Of a DNA stretch of 64,000 nt, positions 51,992 to 62,238 are shown in pieces; position 1 is the stretch's first letter, and each line of letters begins with the position of its first letter. The DNA comes from Gemmatimonadota bacterium (GTDB lineage Bacteria > Latescibacterota > UBA2968 > UBA8231): the NCBI GenBank assembly GCA_018672475.1, contig JABHFS010000120.1, forward strand, positions 83,664 through 147,663, written 5' to 3'. A program made the position numbers and the translations under genes. Below the pieces are notes generated by a model. The model saw only the letters and a list, made by a program, of their open reading frames with translations, ran no database searches and was not told the DNA's origin.

Positions 51992-53026
51992 ATGGCGAGA
52001 ACTAACGCAAAGAAAAAACCAAGTAAGAAAAAAGCCCGGGGCAAAAAAGTTAAAGCCGCCACGCTCAGGGTAGATGCCGACAAACTCTGGTTCATGTACC
52101 GCAAAATGTCGGAAATTCGCCTCTTTGAGGAACGCGTCTGGGATGTGTATACCCGCGGCCTGATGCCCGGGTTAGCGCACCTATATATCGGCGAAGAAGC
52201 CGTAGCGGTCGGAACCTGCACCGCCCTGCGAGACGACGACTATATTACCAGCACCCACCGCGGGCACGGTCACTGTTTGGCCAAGGGCGGAAAGCTCGAC
52301 CGCATGATGGCCGAGATCATGGGCAAAGAAGCCGGCTATTGCCGCGGCAAGGGCGGCTCGATGCATATCGCCGACATGTCGGTCGGCATATTGGGAGCCA
52401 ATGGCATTGTCGGCGGCGGGTTCGGCATCTGCACCGGTGCCGGTCTCTCGGCCAAACTGCGCGGCACCGACCAGGTTGGCGTCTGCTTCTTCGGCGACGG
52501 CGCCTCCAACCAGGGCATTATGCTCGAAACCATCAATATGGCCGCGGTGTGGAACCTGCCGGTCATCTACGTTTGCGAAAACAACCAATATGGTGAACAT
52601 ACGCCCTACCAAGACGTAACCGGCGTCGAAGATATCGCCGATCGCGCCAAGGGCATGGGCCTAGAAGGTGTTATCGCCGACGGCACGGATGTCCTGGAGA
52701 TGTACGACGCAGTTTCCGCCGCCGTCGCCAAGGCGCGCAAGGGAGACGGCCCAACGCTGATCGAGGCCAAAACCTATCGGCACCATGGGCATCACGTCGG
52801 CGATGCGCAAACCTACCGCACCCGCGACGAAGTCAGTTGGTGGGCCGACAATAAGGATCCTATCCGCCTGCTCGGTAAGTATATGATCGCCAACAAAGTC
52901 GCCAAACAAGCCGAACTCGACACGCTCTACGAGCAGGTCGACGAAGAAGTCCTAGCGGCAATCGAATTCGGCAAAGACGCTCCTTTCCCCCCACCAGAAC
53001 AAGCGTTTGAGGATATATATGCCTGA
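51992..53026 (+). CDS. Thiamine-dependent 2-oxoacid dehydrogenase E1 alpha subunit (pyruvate/acetoin type)
   Basis: THRGHGHCLAKGGKLDRMMAEIMGKEAGYCRGKGGSMHIAD; GDGASNQG...ENNQYGEHTP. Confidence 0.93.
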   Translation: MARTNAKKKPSKKKARGKKVKAATLRVDADKLWFMYRKMSEIRLFEERVWDVYTRGLMPGLAHLYIGEEAVAVGTCTALRDDDYITSTHRGHGHCLAKGGKLDRMMAEIMGKEAGYCRGKGGSMHIADMSVGILGANGIVGGGFGICTGAGLSAKLRGTDQVGVCFFGDGASNQGIMLETINMAAVWNLPVIYVCENNQYGEHTPYQDVTGVEDIADRAKGMGLEGVIADGTDVLEMYDAVSAAVAKARKGDGPTLIEAKTYRHHGHHVGDAQTYRTRDEVSWWADNKDPIRLLGKYMIANKVAKQAELDTLYEQVDEEVLAAIEFGKDAPFPPPEQAFEDIYA

Positions 53027-54002
53027 TCGGGAAATGTTGTTTAGAGAAGCTATTAGCCTAGCCACCGCCGAAGAAATGCGCCGCGACGATACAATCTTCG
53101 TCATGGGCGAGGATGTCGGCGCTTCCGGCGGCATCTTCAAATGCTGCGAGGGCCTGTTCGATGAATTCGGCAGCGAACGCGTCATAGACACCCCCATCGC
53201 CGAAGCCGGTTATATCGGACTCGGCGTCGGAGCGGCCATGACGGGCATGCGCCCCTTGGCCGAGTTGATGTTCGGGGATTTCTCCCTGTTGACCATGGAC
53301 CAAATCGTCAACCAGGCCGCTAAAATTCGTTATATGTCCGGCGGCCAGTGCAAAGTGCCGCTGACGATCCGCCTGTCTATGGGCGCCGGCCGCTCTTCGG
53401 CCGCACAGCATTCCCAGAGCTTGCACGCACTTTTCGCTCATATTCCCGGGCTTAAAGTTGCCTTGCCCTCGACACCGCGCGATGCCAAGGGCTTGCTCAA
53501 GACCGCGCTTCGCGACGACAATCCGGTATTGTTCTTCGAAGATAAAATGATGTACAACGATTCCGGGGCCGTACCTGAAGAGGATGATTTTCTAATTCCC
53601 TTCGGCGAAGCCGAAATAAAGCGCCCCGGCGACGACCTGACCATTGTCGCCACATCGAGTATGGTCATCGCAGCGCTCGAAGCCGCCGAGCAACTCGCAG
53701 CCCAGGGGTTGGAAGCCGAAGTAATCGACCCGCGGACCTTGGTGCCATTAGACAAGGAAACACTGCTCGCTTCTGTCCGAAAAACCGGCTACGCCTTAGT
53801 GGTTGACGAGGGTGTCGAGCGCTATGGCGCCAGCGCCGAACTGGCGGCAATCCTCAATGCCGAGGCCTTTGATTACCTCGACGCGCCCGTGCTGCGCATC
53901 GGTGCCGCCGATGTACCCATCCCCTTCAGCCCGCCACTCGAACTGCGCACCATCCCCAACGTAGAGCAGATCGTCGAGACCGTGCTGTCGCAGCGGCGTT
54001 AG
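53019..54002 (+). CDS. Thiamine-dependent 2-oxoacid dehydrogenase E1 beta subunit
   Basis: MGEDVGASGGIFKC; RVIDTPIAEAGYIGLGVGAAMTGMRPLAELMFGDF. Confidence 0.94.
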   Translation: MPDREMLFREAISLATAEEMRRDDTIFVMGEDVGASGGIFKCCEGLFDEFGSERVIDTPIAEAGYIGLGVGAAMTGMRPLAELMFGDFSLLTMDQIVNQAAKIRYMSGGQCKVPLTIRLSMGAGRSSAAQHSQSLHALFAHIPGLKVALPSTPRDAKGLLKTALRDDNPVLFFEDKMMYNDSGAVPEEDDFLIPFGEAEIKRPGDDLTIVATSSMVIAALEAAEQLAAQGLEAEVIDPRTLVPLDKETLLASVRKTGYALVVDEGVERYGASAELAAILNAEAFDYLDAPVLRIGAADVPIPFSPPLELRTIPNVEQIVETVLSQRR

Positions 54003-54004
54003 GC

Positions 54005-54910
54005 ATGGTGCGCCCGGTCTGCCTAGTTACAGGGTCTTCAAGCGGTATCGGCGCCGCCATCGTTGACCAGTTCGCCGCGCGTGGCTACGACGTCGTCGTA
54101 CACTACAACTCCGGCGCTGATCGCGCCGAAGAGATCGCAGCCACACTGCGCGAAAAACACGATTGTGAGGCCTTGGTTCTCGGCGCCGACCTCTCGCAAC
54201 CGGACGCCCCCTTCGAACTGGTCGACCGAACCTTCGCCCACTATGGCCGTTTGCATGTGGTCGTCAGCAATAGCGGCGTGGCCAACTACGTCCAGGACGA
54301 AAAAGGCCAGCTCGCCCGCTACCGCTTTAGCGAAACCCCCATTGAGCACCTCGACAAAGAGATGGATCGCGTTCTCAGCCTCAACCTTATGGGAGCTTAT
54401 CGCCTGGCCCAACGTGCACTCGGCACCATGACCGAAATCGCCAAAAAAGAGACCGAGCCCGCCCACCGCAGCATTCTCTTTATTACCTCGATCTCTGATA
54501 TCGCCCCCGAGAGCACGCGCATCCCCTATGGGGTGAGCAAGGCTGGCCTCAACCACGCCGTCCTAGGTGCCGCCTTCGACGGAGGCCCTTACAATATCAC
54601 AGTAAACGCCCTGCGCCCTGGAGTCATAGATACCCCCCTTACCGCCCGCCCTTCCGGCGTGGAGGACCCAGCCACGGGCCGCGAATTCACCGTAGCGGAA
54701 ACCTATGGTCTAATGGCGGAAGGCGGCGCGCAACCCATTCGCCGCATCGGCGAGCCTGAGGATATCGCCTTCGCCGCCTACGCCTTTACGCAAATTCCAT
54801 ATATGACCGGCCAATTCGTCGCCGTAGACGGCGGTTTTACTTTGCCCGGCAATTTCCCAAATCGCGAGCTTTTTTTGCAGGAAGGACTGCGCAAGCGACA
54901 ACAGCAATAA
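54005..54910 (+). CDS. Short-chain dehydrogenase/reductase (FabG-like)
   Basis: VTGSSSGIGAAIVDQFAARGYDV; YGVSKAGLNHAV; FVAVDGGF. Confidence 0.93.
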   Translation: MVRPVCLVTGSSSGIGAAIVDQFAARGYDVVVHYNSGADRAEEIAATLREKHDCEALVLGADLSQPDAPFELVDRTFAHYGRLHVVVSNSGVANYVQDEKGQLARYRFSETPIEHLDKEMDRVLSLNLMGAYRLAQRALGTMTEIAKKETEPAHRSILFITSISDIAPESTRIPYGVSKAGLNHAVLGAAFDGGPYNITVNALRPGVIDTPLTARPSGVEDPATGREFTVAETYGLMAEGGAQPIRRIGEPEDIAFAAYAFTQIPYMTGQFVAVDGGFTLPGNFPNRELFLQEGLRKRQQQ

Positions 54911-54925
54911 GCACCGCAAGAACAC

Positions 54926-54967
54926 AAATAGCCCGCACTTTTCATCAGTGCGGGCTATTTTTTTTGG
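54926..54967. terminator. Intrinsic terminator after SDR gene
   Basis: aaatagcccgcact-tttcatc-agtgcgggctattt-ttttt. Confidence 0.9.
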
Positions 54968-54981
54968 TATTTAAGCTCGTT

Positions 54982-55734
54982 TTAGTGTTCGCTGATACTC
55001 CCAATCTGAATCTCGATATCATCGCGATTGGCGACCTTCTCCATTTGCCCATCGCGAATCCAAGCCATTCGATCAGCCGCGGTGAGCATCTTATCATCAT
55101 GAGTCACCGTGATAATTGTCGTGCCCATTTCCTCTTGCAAGCTCTTCATATAATCGATGATCTCTTGACCGGTATTGCTATCGAGGTTACCCGTCGGCTC
55201 GTCAGCGAGAATAATCCGCGGCTTATTTACAAAGGCCCGTGCGATGGCCACGCGCTGCTGTTGGCCCCCCGAAAGTTCTGAAGGGATATGATGGGCTCGC
55301 TCGTCCAACCCGACGATTCTCAGACATTCCATCGCCCTTTCTTCACCTTCTTCAGTCGTCATCCCGGCGAATACCGTGGGCAAGGATACGTTCATCAATG
55401 CACTCATCACCGGTAAGAGATTATACGTCTGAAAAATATAACCCAACTCAAAACACCGCACAGCGGCCAATTGCGGTGGACTAAGTGCAGCCAAATTAAT
55501 CCCCTCAATCAACACCTCACCACCCGTTGGGGACTGTAGCGCGCCAATCATATTGAAAAGCGTGCTCTTACCCGAGCCCGAAGGCCCCATGATGGCAAAA
55601 AACTCATTCTCGTATACTTGCACGCTCAAACCGCGCAACGCATAAACATGCGTCGATTCGTCGCGATTCTTGGCATTGTACACCATTTCCACGTCTTGCA
55701 CGTCGACGATTACACTGCGGCTACTTTCTGACAT
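54982..55734 (-). CDS. ABC transporter ATP-binding protein (LolD/MacB-like)
   Basis: [41 protein letters not shown]. Confidence 0.93.
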   Translation of the reverse strand: MSESSRSVIVDVQDVEMVYNAKNRDESTHVYALRGLSVQVYENEFFAIMGPSGSGKSTLFNMIGALQSPTGGEVLIEGINLAALSPPQLAAVRCFELGYIFQTYNLLPVMSALMNVSLPTVFAGMTTEEGEERAMECLRIVGLDERAHHIPSELSGGQQQRVAIARAFVNKPRIILADEPTGNLDSNTGQEIIDYMKSLQEEMGTTIITVTHDDKMLTAADRMAWIRDGQMEKVANRDDIEIQIGSISEH

Positions 55735-55948
55735 AAGCCCCTGTGCTCCTTAACCTGTTCTCTGCTTTATAAATACACTAGTATTTTAAAATTGAGTGGT
55801 TCCAATCTAAGATCGGAAATCCCGCAAGTCAAATACGCACGAGCGATTTTACACCTTTTCAAGGCCTCGTTTAAAAATAAATTAGCAATAAAGTCGCAAA
55901 AATCTAAATAACCGTGTTAAGGCGCCGATAATACTAACAAGAAATCAC

Positions 55949-55978
55949 TTGACGCTATACGCTACTATTTAGTATAAT
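55949..55978 (+). promoter_or_regulatory. Promoter of the MerR-REC gene
   Basis: TTGACG-N18-TATAAT. Confidence 0.6.
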
Positions 55979-56047
55979 ATTTTCACATACTACAGAGTTG
56001 GGTTTCTACAAGCCCAAAATCTGGCAACCTAAGGCCAGGAGTGCATC

Positions 56048-56734
56048 ATGCAGGACAGGCAAGAACTTATTGATATTCAAGCAGTTGCTGATAGTTTTGG
56101 CAAATCTGTCGAATCGATTCGCAAGTACAAAAATTTTGGTATTATCCGAGTTTCAGATAAACGCGGCAATAAGGACCTTTTTGACCGAGAGGAAATTATG
56201 TCGATCCGCGATCGGCTGCGTGAATTGCGTCTCAAAGGTCTTTCACTAGCGCAAATAGCCGACGAATTGGATATAGCGCGGGACGAACACTTGAGTTTGC
56301 CCAGCCCCCCGACGTCCATGTCCGGACAAACACCACATCACGAACCAGGCCGCCCCCTAAAGATTCTCGTCGTCGACGACGAAGACGAGGTTAGAGCCGG
56401 TTTGCGTGAATTTTTGGAGGGGATGGACTATGCGATTTGCGAGGCGGCCGACGGCGCAGAGGCCTTAGCCAAGACCTTTACCGAAAAACCTCATATGATC
56501 CTCTTGGATCTGCGGCTGCCTAAAGTCGACGGTTATCAGGTTTGCCAAACCCTGAAAGGCAACCCCATTACCTCCGGAATACCGATCATTATGTTGACCG
56601 CGCTCAACGCTACTCCTAATAAAATCAAGGGCATCGAGTTTGGCGCCGACGACTACGTCGACAAGCCCTTTGATCTCGACGAGTTAGCTGCGCGTATCAA
56701 GATGGTCACGCGGCGGATGGGCGTCGAGGCCTGA
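56048..56734 (+). CDS. MerR-like HTH fused to C-terminal response-regulator receiver domain
   Basis: N-term IDIQAVADSFGKSVESIRKYKNFGIIRVSDKRGNKDLFDREEI; C-term ILVVDDEDEVRAGLREFL...LLDLRLPKVDGYQVC...ADDYVDKPFDLDELAARI. Confidence 0.88.
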   Translation: MQDRQELIDIQAVADSFGKSVESIRKYKNFGIIRVSDKRGNKDLFDREEIMSIRDRLRELRLKGLSLAQIADELDIARDEHLSLPSPPTSMSGQTPHHEPGRPLKILVVDDEDEVRAGLREFLEGMDYAICEAADGAEALAKTFTEKPHMILLDLRLPKVDGYQVCQTLKGNPITSGIPIIMLTALNATPNKIKGIEFGADDYVDKPFDLDELAARIKMVTRRMGVEA

Positions 56735-56938
56735 GGGCGCGCCCTTAGGCAAATCGACAAACTGCTCCAGATGGCCGCACTGCAGACAGGCATAAACCGA
56801 TGCCGTAAGCAGTTGCGGCCTCTGTCGTTCTGCCTCGGCCGCATACAGCCGGTACGTGTCGGCCGGCACCGGGAACACCTCCTGAAAGTCCTCGCTCCCG
56901 CACTGCGAGCAATTAATAACGAAATCAGCCTCCAACAC
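56684..56938 (-). CDS. Small zinc-ribbon protein (GTG start immediately after uvrB stop)
   Basis: CSQCGSEDF...ACLQCGHLEQFVDL, two CxxC pairs. Confidence 0.65.
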   Translation of the reverse strand: MLEADFVINCSQCGSEDFQEVFPVPADTYRLYAAEAERQRPQLLTASVYACLQCGHLEQFVDLPKGAPSGLDAHPPRDHLDTRS

Positions 56939-58933
56939 TTAACCCACCTGACGCTCTTTTAGCTGGGTTATTTCATCGCGCAAATGCGCGGCTTTTTCAA
57001 ATTCGAGATTAACCGCTGCCGCCTTCATCTGTTTTTCCAATTCGGCCAGTAATTCCTTATCGTTTTCCCTTCCTTCGTAACTCACATTCGGTTCGGCAAC
57101 CAAAGCGGGCGTGGCTCCCCGAACATTCTCGAGCACCGAAGAGGCCTGCATTATCTCTTCCCGAGAGCGGTAGATCGTCTTGGGCACGATACCGTGCTCA
57201 TCATTAAAGGCCTGCTGCCTCACCCGCCGGCGATTGGTTTCGTCCATAGCCTTCTGCATCGAGTTGGTGACTTTATTCGCGTAGAAAATCACCATGCCGG
57301 CCACGTTGCGCGCCGCGCGACCGACCGTCTGTATCAACGCCACCTCAGAACGCAAGAAACCCTCCTTGTCCGCATCGAGAACGGCCACCAACGAAACCTC
57401 AGGCAAGTCAAGCCCCTCGCGCAATAAATTGATCCCGACCAGCACATCAAATTCGCCCAATCGTAGGTCGCGAATAATCTCAACCCGGTCCAAGGTCTCG
57501 ATATCCGAGTGAAGATAGCGAACGCGAATCTCTACTTGATCTAAATAGTCGGTGAGATTCTCGGCCATGCGCTTAGTCAACGTTGTCACCAAAACCCGTT
57601 CTTTTCGCTCGGCGCGCAGACGAATCTCGTCGATTAAGTCATCAATATGCCCTTCCAACGGCCGCACCTCGATCGAAGGATCAACAAGGCCTGTAGGGCG
57701 AATAACCTGCTCGACGATCACCCCATCCGATTGTTTCAACTCGTATTCGGAAGGGGTTGCCGAAACAAAAATAGCCCAACCCATCCTTTCTTCGAATTCC
57801 TTGAAGACCAACGGCCGATTGTCGTAGGCCGAGGGCAGGCGGAAACCATGTTCGATCAGGTTTTCCTTGCGCGAGCGGTCGCCGCGATACATGCCCCTGA
57901 CTTGCGGGACGGTCACATGGGACTCATCGACAAAGAGCAAGTAGTCTTCGGGAAAGTAGTCGAGCAACACATAGGGTGCCGTACCGGGCTCGCGACCGTC
58001 CATATAGCGCGAGTAGTTCTCGATGCCTGGGCAGAAACCGACTTCACGTATCAGCTCCACATCGTATTTGGTGCGAGTCTCCAGTCGATGCGCCTCTACA
58101 AGCCGATCCTCCGTGCGCATATCGAGCAGATGGCCCTCCAATTCGGTGAGAATCTCGTCACAGGCCCCAAGAACCTTGTCTTCATCGGTCACGTAGGCCT
58201 TGGCCGGAAAAATACTGATCTGCTCCCTAGGCTCTATAACCTCACCGGTAAGCGAGTCGATGATATGGATGCTTTCAATCTCGTCGCCAAACATTTCAAT
58301 ACGCACCCCCCGATCCTCTGAACCCGGGATAATTTCTACAATATCTCCCCGCACGCGAAAACAACCGCGCTGCAATTCGATATCGTTGCGGCGATAATAA
58401 TTATCTATGAGAGCCCGCAGAACTTCGTCTCGTTCGATTTGCTCGCCGCGACGTACTGTAATCTTGTGATCATCATACTCGCGCGGCGAACCAACGCCGT
58501 AGATACACGATACCGTGGAGATGATAATAACATCGCGCCGCTGTAAAAGAGAGCTGAAAGCCTTGAGGCGAAGGCGGTCAATCTCTTCGTTGATCTCGGC
58601 CTCCTTCTCTATATAAGTGTCCGTACTCGGCTTATAGGCCTCGGGTTGATAATAATCGTAATAGCTGACAAAATACTCGACGGCGTTGTCTGGGAAAAAA
58701 CCCCTAAACTCACCATAGAGCTGAGCGGCGAGCGTTTTATTATGGGATATAATTAAAGCCGGCATCTGCAATTCTTGAATGACATTTGCCATCGTGAATG
58801 TTTTGCCGCTGCCCGTAACGCCCAATAGGGTCTGATGGCGATCCTGCCGACGAACACCTTCAACCAACTCGGCTATCGCCCGTGGTTGATCCCCACCAGG
58901 TTGGTATTCAGAAACTAACTTAAACTCATCCAT
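56939..58933 (-). CDS. uvrB: Excinuclease ABC subunit B
   Basis: [28 protein letters not shown]-terminal UVR motif [24 protein letters not shown]. Confidence 0.97.
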   Translation of the reverse strand: MDEFKLVSEYQPGGDQPRAIAELVEGVRRQDRHQTLLGVTGSGKTFTMANVIQELQMPALIISHNKTLAAQLYGEFRGFFPDNAVEYFVSYYDYYQPEAYKPSTDTYIEKEAEINEEIDRLRLKAFSSLLQRRDVIIISTVSCIYGVGSPREYDDHKITVRRGEQIERDEVLRALIDNYYRRNDIELQRGCFRVRGDIVEIIPGSEDRGVRIEMFGDEIESIHIIDSLTGEVIEPREQISIFPAKAYVTDEDKVLGACDEILTELEGHLLDMRTEDRLVEAHRLETRTKYDVELIREVGFCPGIENYSRYMDGREPGTAPYVLLDYFPEDYLLFVDESHVTVPQVRGMYRGDRSRKENLIEHGFRLPSAYDNRPLVFKEFEERMGWAIFVSATPSEYELKQSDGVIVEQVIRPTGLVDPSIEVRPLEGHIDDLIDEIRLRAERKERVLVTTLTKRMAENLTDYLDQVEIRVRYLHSDIETLDRVEIIRDLRLGEFDVLVGINLLREGLDLPEVSLVAVLDADKEGFLRSEVALIQTVGRAARNVAGMVIFYANKVTNSMQKAMDETNRRRVRQQAFNDEHGIVPKTIYRSREEIMQASSVLENVRGATPALVAEPNVSYEGRENDKELLAELEKQMKAAAVNLEFEKAAHLRDEITQLKERQVG

Positions 58934-59020
58934 AACATCTCCTCACTCTCACGCTATATATCTGGCAAATCTAGCCGTCTCATTCAACCTTGTCAACGAT
59001 GCAGGAATATTGGCCGACAA

Positions 59021-59036
59021 TGTCACAATGTCACAA
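59021..59036. repeat. Tandem TGTCACAA x2 (candidate enhancer half-sites)
   Basis: tgtcacaatgtcacaa, ~130 bp upstream of predicted dnaK start. Confidence 0.6.
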
Positions 59037-59135
59037 TTATATGAACACATGACATATCCCCATTCAAAACCTCATCCTGCTTAAATTCACAATAAATCAT
59101 TTATTTTCAATATATTACATTTCACCTATTCCACC

Positions 59136-59151
59136 TGGCACATACCTTGCT
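59136..59151 (+). promoter_or_regulatory. Sigma54 (-24/-12) promoter upstream of dnaK
   Basis: TGGCACATACCTTGCT fits TGGCACRNNNNTTGCW at every defined position; preceded by C; 50 bp before dnaK ATG. Confidence 0.8.
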
Positions 59152-59201
59152 ATGCAAAGCAACGTAAACCCTAACTTTAATAATGATCAGAGAGGAAAAT
59201 C

Positions 59202-61124
59202 ATGGGTAAAGTCATCGGCATCGACCTAGGCACCACCAATTCGTGCGTAGCGGTTATCGAGGGACAAGATTCGGTCGTCATCGCCAATTCGGAAGGGGGC
59301 CGCACCACCCCCTCAATGGTGGCCTTCACCAAAGACGACGAGCGCCTCGTCGGCCAGACAGCCAAACGGCAAGCAGTAACCAACCCGCGCAATACGCTGT
59401 ATTCCATCAAGCGCTTTATGGGACGACGCTTCGACGAAATCGGCGATGAAAATAGCGAAGTGCCCTACGAGTTGGGCAAGGGCGCTCGCGACCTAGTCGT
59501 CGCCAAGATCGACGACAAAGAATATACCCCACCCGAAATCTCGGCGATTATTCTGCAGAAAATGAAACAGACCGCTGAGGATTACCTAGGCGAGGAAGTA
59601 AAACAGGCCGTAGTTACCGTCCCCGCTTATTTTAACGACTCACAACGACAAGCCACCAAGGACGCAGGAACGATCGCTGGCTTGGAAGTCCTGCGGATCG
59701 TCAACGAACCGACAGCCGCCGCCCTCGCCTACGGCCTAGACAAAGTCGGCAGCAACGAGAAGATCGCAGTTTACGACTTGGGAGGCGGCACCTTCGACAT
59801 TTCGATTCTCGAGCTAGGCGACGGCGTCTTCGAGGTCAAATCGACCAATGGCGACACCCACCTGGGCGGCGACGACTTCGACCAAGTGATCATCAACTGG
59901 CTCGCCGGCGAATTCGAACAGGCCGAGGGCATCGACCTGCGCAAGGACCCGATGGCGCTGCAAAGGCTCAAAGAAGCCGGAGAGAAAGCCAAAATTGAGC
60001 TCTCCTCGGCGACGACGACCGAGATCAACCTGCCCTTTGTCACCGCCGACCAAACAGGTCCCAAGCATTTGCAGACAACGTTGTCCCGCGCGCAATTCGA
60101 GCGCCTGACCGAATCGTTAGTCGAACGCACCAAGGCCCCGTGCCTGCAGGCGCTCAAGGACGCCGAGTTGCCCCCCAGCGAGATCGACCAGGTGATTCTG
60201 GTCGGGGGCTCAACCAGAATCCCGAAGATCCAGGAGTCGGTCCAGGAACTCTTTGGCAAAGAGCCGCATCGGGGCGTCAACCCCGACGAAGTGGTGGCCA
60301 TGGGCGCAGCAATTCAGGCCGGCGTCTTGGCCGGTGAGGTCGACGACGTATTGCTACTCGACGTCACCCCGCTGTCTCTGGGTATCGAGACGATGGGCAG
60401 CGTTATGACCAAATTGATCGAGCGCAATACGACAATCCCGACCAAGAAGAGCCAGATCTTCTCCACCGCCTCCGAAAATCAGCCTTCGGTTGAAGTGCAC
60501 GTGCTGCAAGGCGAGCGCGAGTTCGCCAACGATAACCGCACCCTTGGCCGTTTCCACCTCGACGGCATCCCCCCAGCCCCAAGAGGCATGCCCCAGGTGG
60601 AGGTGACCTTCGACATCGATGCCAATGGCATTCTCAATGTCTCGGCCAAGGACAAGGGCAGCAATAAAGAGCAATCGATCCGCATCGAATCGTCCTCGGG
60701 CTTGAGCCAAGAGGAGATCGACAAGATGCAACACGACGCCGAGACGCACGCCGAAGAGGATAAGCAGCGGCGCGAAGCCGTTGACCGCCGCAACGAAGCG
60801 GATCAATTGGTCTACGCGACGGAAAAATCACTCGAAGAACACGGCGACAAAATCGGCGAGGAAGACAAGAAGGCCATCGAGGACACTCTAGCCGAAACGA
60901 AGAAGACGCTTGAGGGCGAAGACGACGAGGCCATCAAAACCTCAATGGAAGCGTTGCAACAGGCCTCCCACAAACTGGCCGAGGAAATGTATAAGGACGC
61001 CCAGGCACAACAAGGGGCCGAAGGCGGGCCAGCACCCGAAGGTGACGCCGGCCAACCACAAGGCAGTGCCGACGAGGGTGCCGTCGACGCCGATTTCGAA
61101 GTGGTCGACGACAAGAAAAAATAA
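59202..61124 (+). CDS. dnaK: Molecular chaperone DnaK (Hsp70)
   Basis: [61 protein letters not shown]. Confidence 0.98.
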   Translation: MGKVIGIDLGTTNSCVAVIEGQDSVVIANSEGGRTTPSMVAFTKDDERLVGQTAKRQAVTNPRNTLYSIKRFMGRRFDEIGDENSEVPYELGKGARDLVVAKIDDKEYTPPEISAIILQKMKQTAEDYLGEEVKQAVVTVPAYFNDSQRQATKDAGTIAGLEVLRIVNEPTAAALAYGLDKVGSNEKIAVYDLGGGTFDISILELGDGVFEVKSTNGDTHLGGDDFDQVIINWLAGEFEQAEGIDLRKDPMALQRLKEAGEKAKIELSSATTTEINLPFVTADQTGPKHLQTTLSRAQFERLTESLVERTKAPCLQALKDAELPPSEIDQVILVGGSTRIPKIQESVQELFGKEPHRGVNPDEVVAMGAAIQAGVLAGEVDDVLLLDVTPLSLGIETMGSVMTKLIERNTTIPTKKSQIFSTASENQPSVEVHVLQGEREFANDNRTLGRFHLDGIPPAPRGMPQVEVTFDIDANGILNVSAKDKGSNKEQSIRIESSSGLSQEEIDKMQHDAETHAEEDKQRREAVDRRNEADQLVYATEKSLEEHGDKIGEEDKKAIEDTLAETKKTLEGEDDEAIKTSMEALQQASHKLAEEMYKDAQAQQGAEGGPAPEGDAGQPQGSADEGAVDADFEVVDDKKK

Positions 61125-61145
61125 AGCCCTACCAGACAAGAACAG

Positions 61146-61183
61146 AAAAAGGGGTGCGGCGAGAAATCGCCGCACCCCTTTTT
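61146..61183. terminator. Bidirectional terminator between dnaK and ADH
   Basis: aaaaaggggtgcggcga-gaaa-tcgccgcaccccttttt, GAAA tetraloop. Confidence 0.92.
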
Positions 61184-61199
61184 TATGTCATAATGGCAT

Positions 61200-62234
61200 T
61201 CACCCCTGTGGCATGAACATCAGCTTAATGCCCTCCTGCCCTTCGGCCATATCGAAGGCGCGCTGCCATTCGCCCAAAGCAAAATGATGGGTAATCAGCT
61301 TGTCGCTAGGAATAAAGCCGCCCTCCATCAGCCGCAGTGCCCGTTTCCAGGCCGGGCGCCGTTGCCCGATGCCGCCGGAAACCTGCAGCTCGTTGTAGGC
61401 AATTTTCTCGAAATCGATCTCCACCGGTGCCCCCGGAAGCCCCATCTGCGAATAGCGCCCCCGTTTGCGCACCAAATCCAGAGCCAAGCGCATCGCCGGC
61501 GCCACCCCGGCACACTCTACCACGACATCGGCCCCATAACCGCCCGTCAACTCGCGCACGCGTTGAATCGGATCGCATGCCTCAATATCGATCACGTGCT
61601 GGACGCCCAACTCCTCGGCGAGCTTCAACCGCTCCGCGTCGCGCGAAGTACCACAGAGTACCACCGTGCCGCCCTCAGCGAGAGCGACCAACGCCGAAAA
61701 CAAACCCACCGGCCCCGGACCGGTGATCGCGACAAAATCGCCGGCTGTCACGCCGGCCTGTTCGATGACCGAGTGCACACAGCAGGCCAATAATTCAGTC
61801 AGTGCCCCCGCCTCAAAATCGACCGACTCGGGCAACTTGTGTACAAATGTCGCGTTGCAGTAAGGGGCGAAACAGCCATTGTGCCAATAGCCCATAACCT
61901 TGCGTTCAGGGCACAGATTGTAGTGCTCGCTCAAACAATAATCACAACGCCCACAGATATAGACACTCGGCTCGCCGGTCACCCGGTCGCCGACCTGTAT
62001 ATCCGACCCAACTTCGGCCCCCTTCTCGACGACCACGCCACTGAACTCATGCCCCATGACGACCGGTGTCTGTATATTGTAATTGATGGTATCGCGATAT
62101 ACGTGCAGGTCCGACCCGCAGATTCCAGCCGCCTTGACCTCAACCTTAACCTGGGCGGGACCGGGCGGCTCCTCGGCCAGGTCCCGCAACTCGACGAAAC
62201 CATCACCACGCTCGTATTTGATTACCCCTTGCAT
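61200..62234 (-). CDS. Zinc-dependent medium-chain alcohol/polyol dehydrogenase
   Basis: AGICGSDLHVYR, GHEFSGVVVEKG, CGRCDYCLSEHYNLCPERK, ITGPGPVGL. Confidence 0.93.
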   Translation of the reverse strand: MQGVIKYERGDGFVELRDLAEEPPGPAQVKVEVKAAGICGSDLHVYRDTINYNIQTPVVMGHEFSGVVVEKGAEVGSDIQVGDRVTGEPSVYICGRCDYCLSEHYNLCPERKVMGYWHNGCFAPYCNATFVHKLPESVDFEAGALTELLACCVHSVIEQAGVTAGDFVAITGPGPVGLFSALVALAEGGTVVLCGTSRDAERLKLAEELGVQHVIDIEACDPIQRVRELTGGYGADVVVECAGVAPAMRLALDLVRKRGRYSQMGLPGAPVEIDFEKIAYNELQVSGGIGQRRPAWKRALRLMEGGFIPSDKLITHHFALGEWQRAFDMAEGQEGIKLMFMPQG

Positions 62235-62238
62235 CTTG

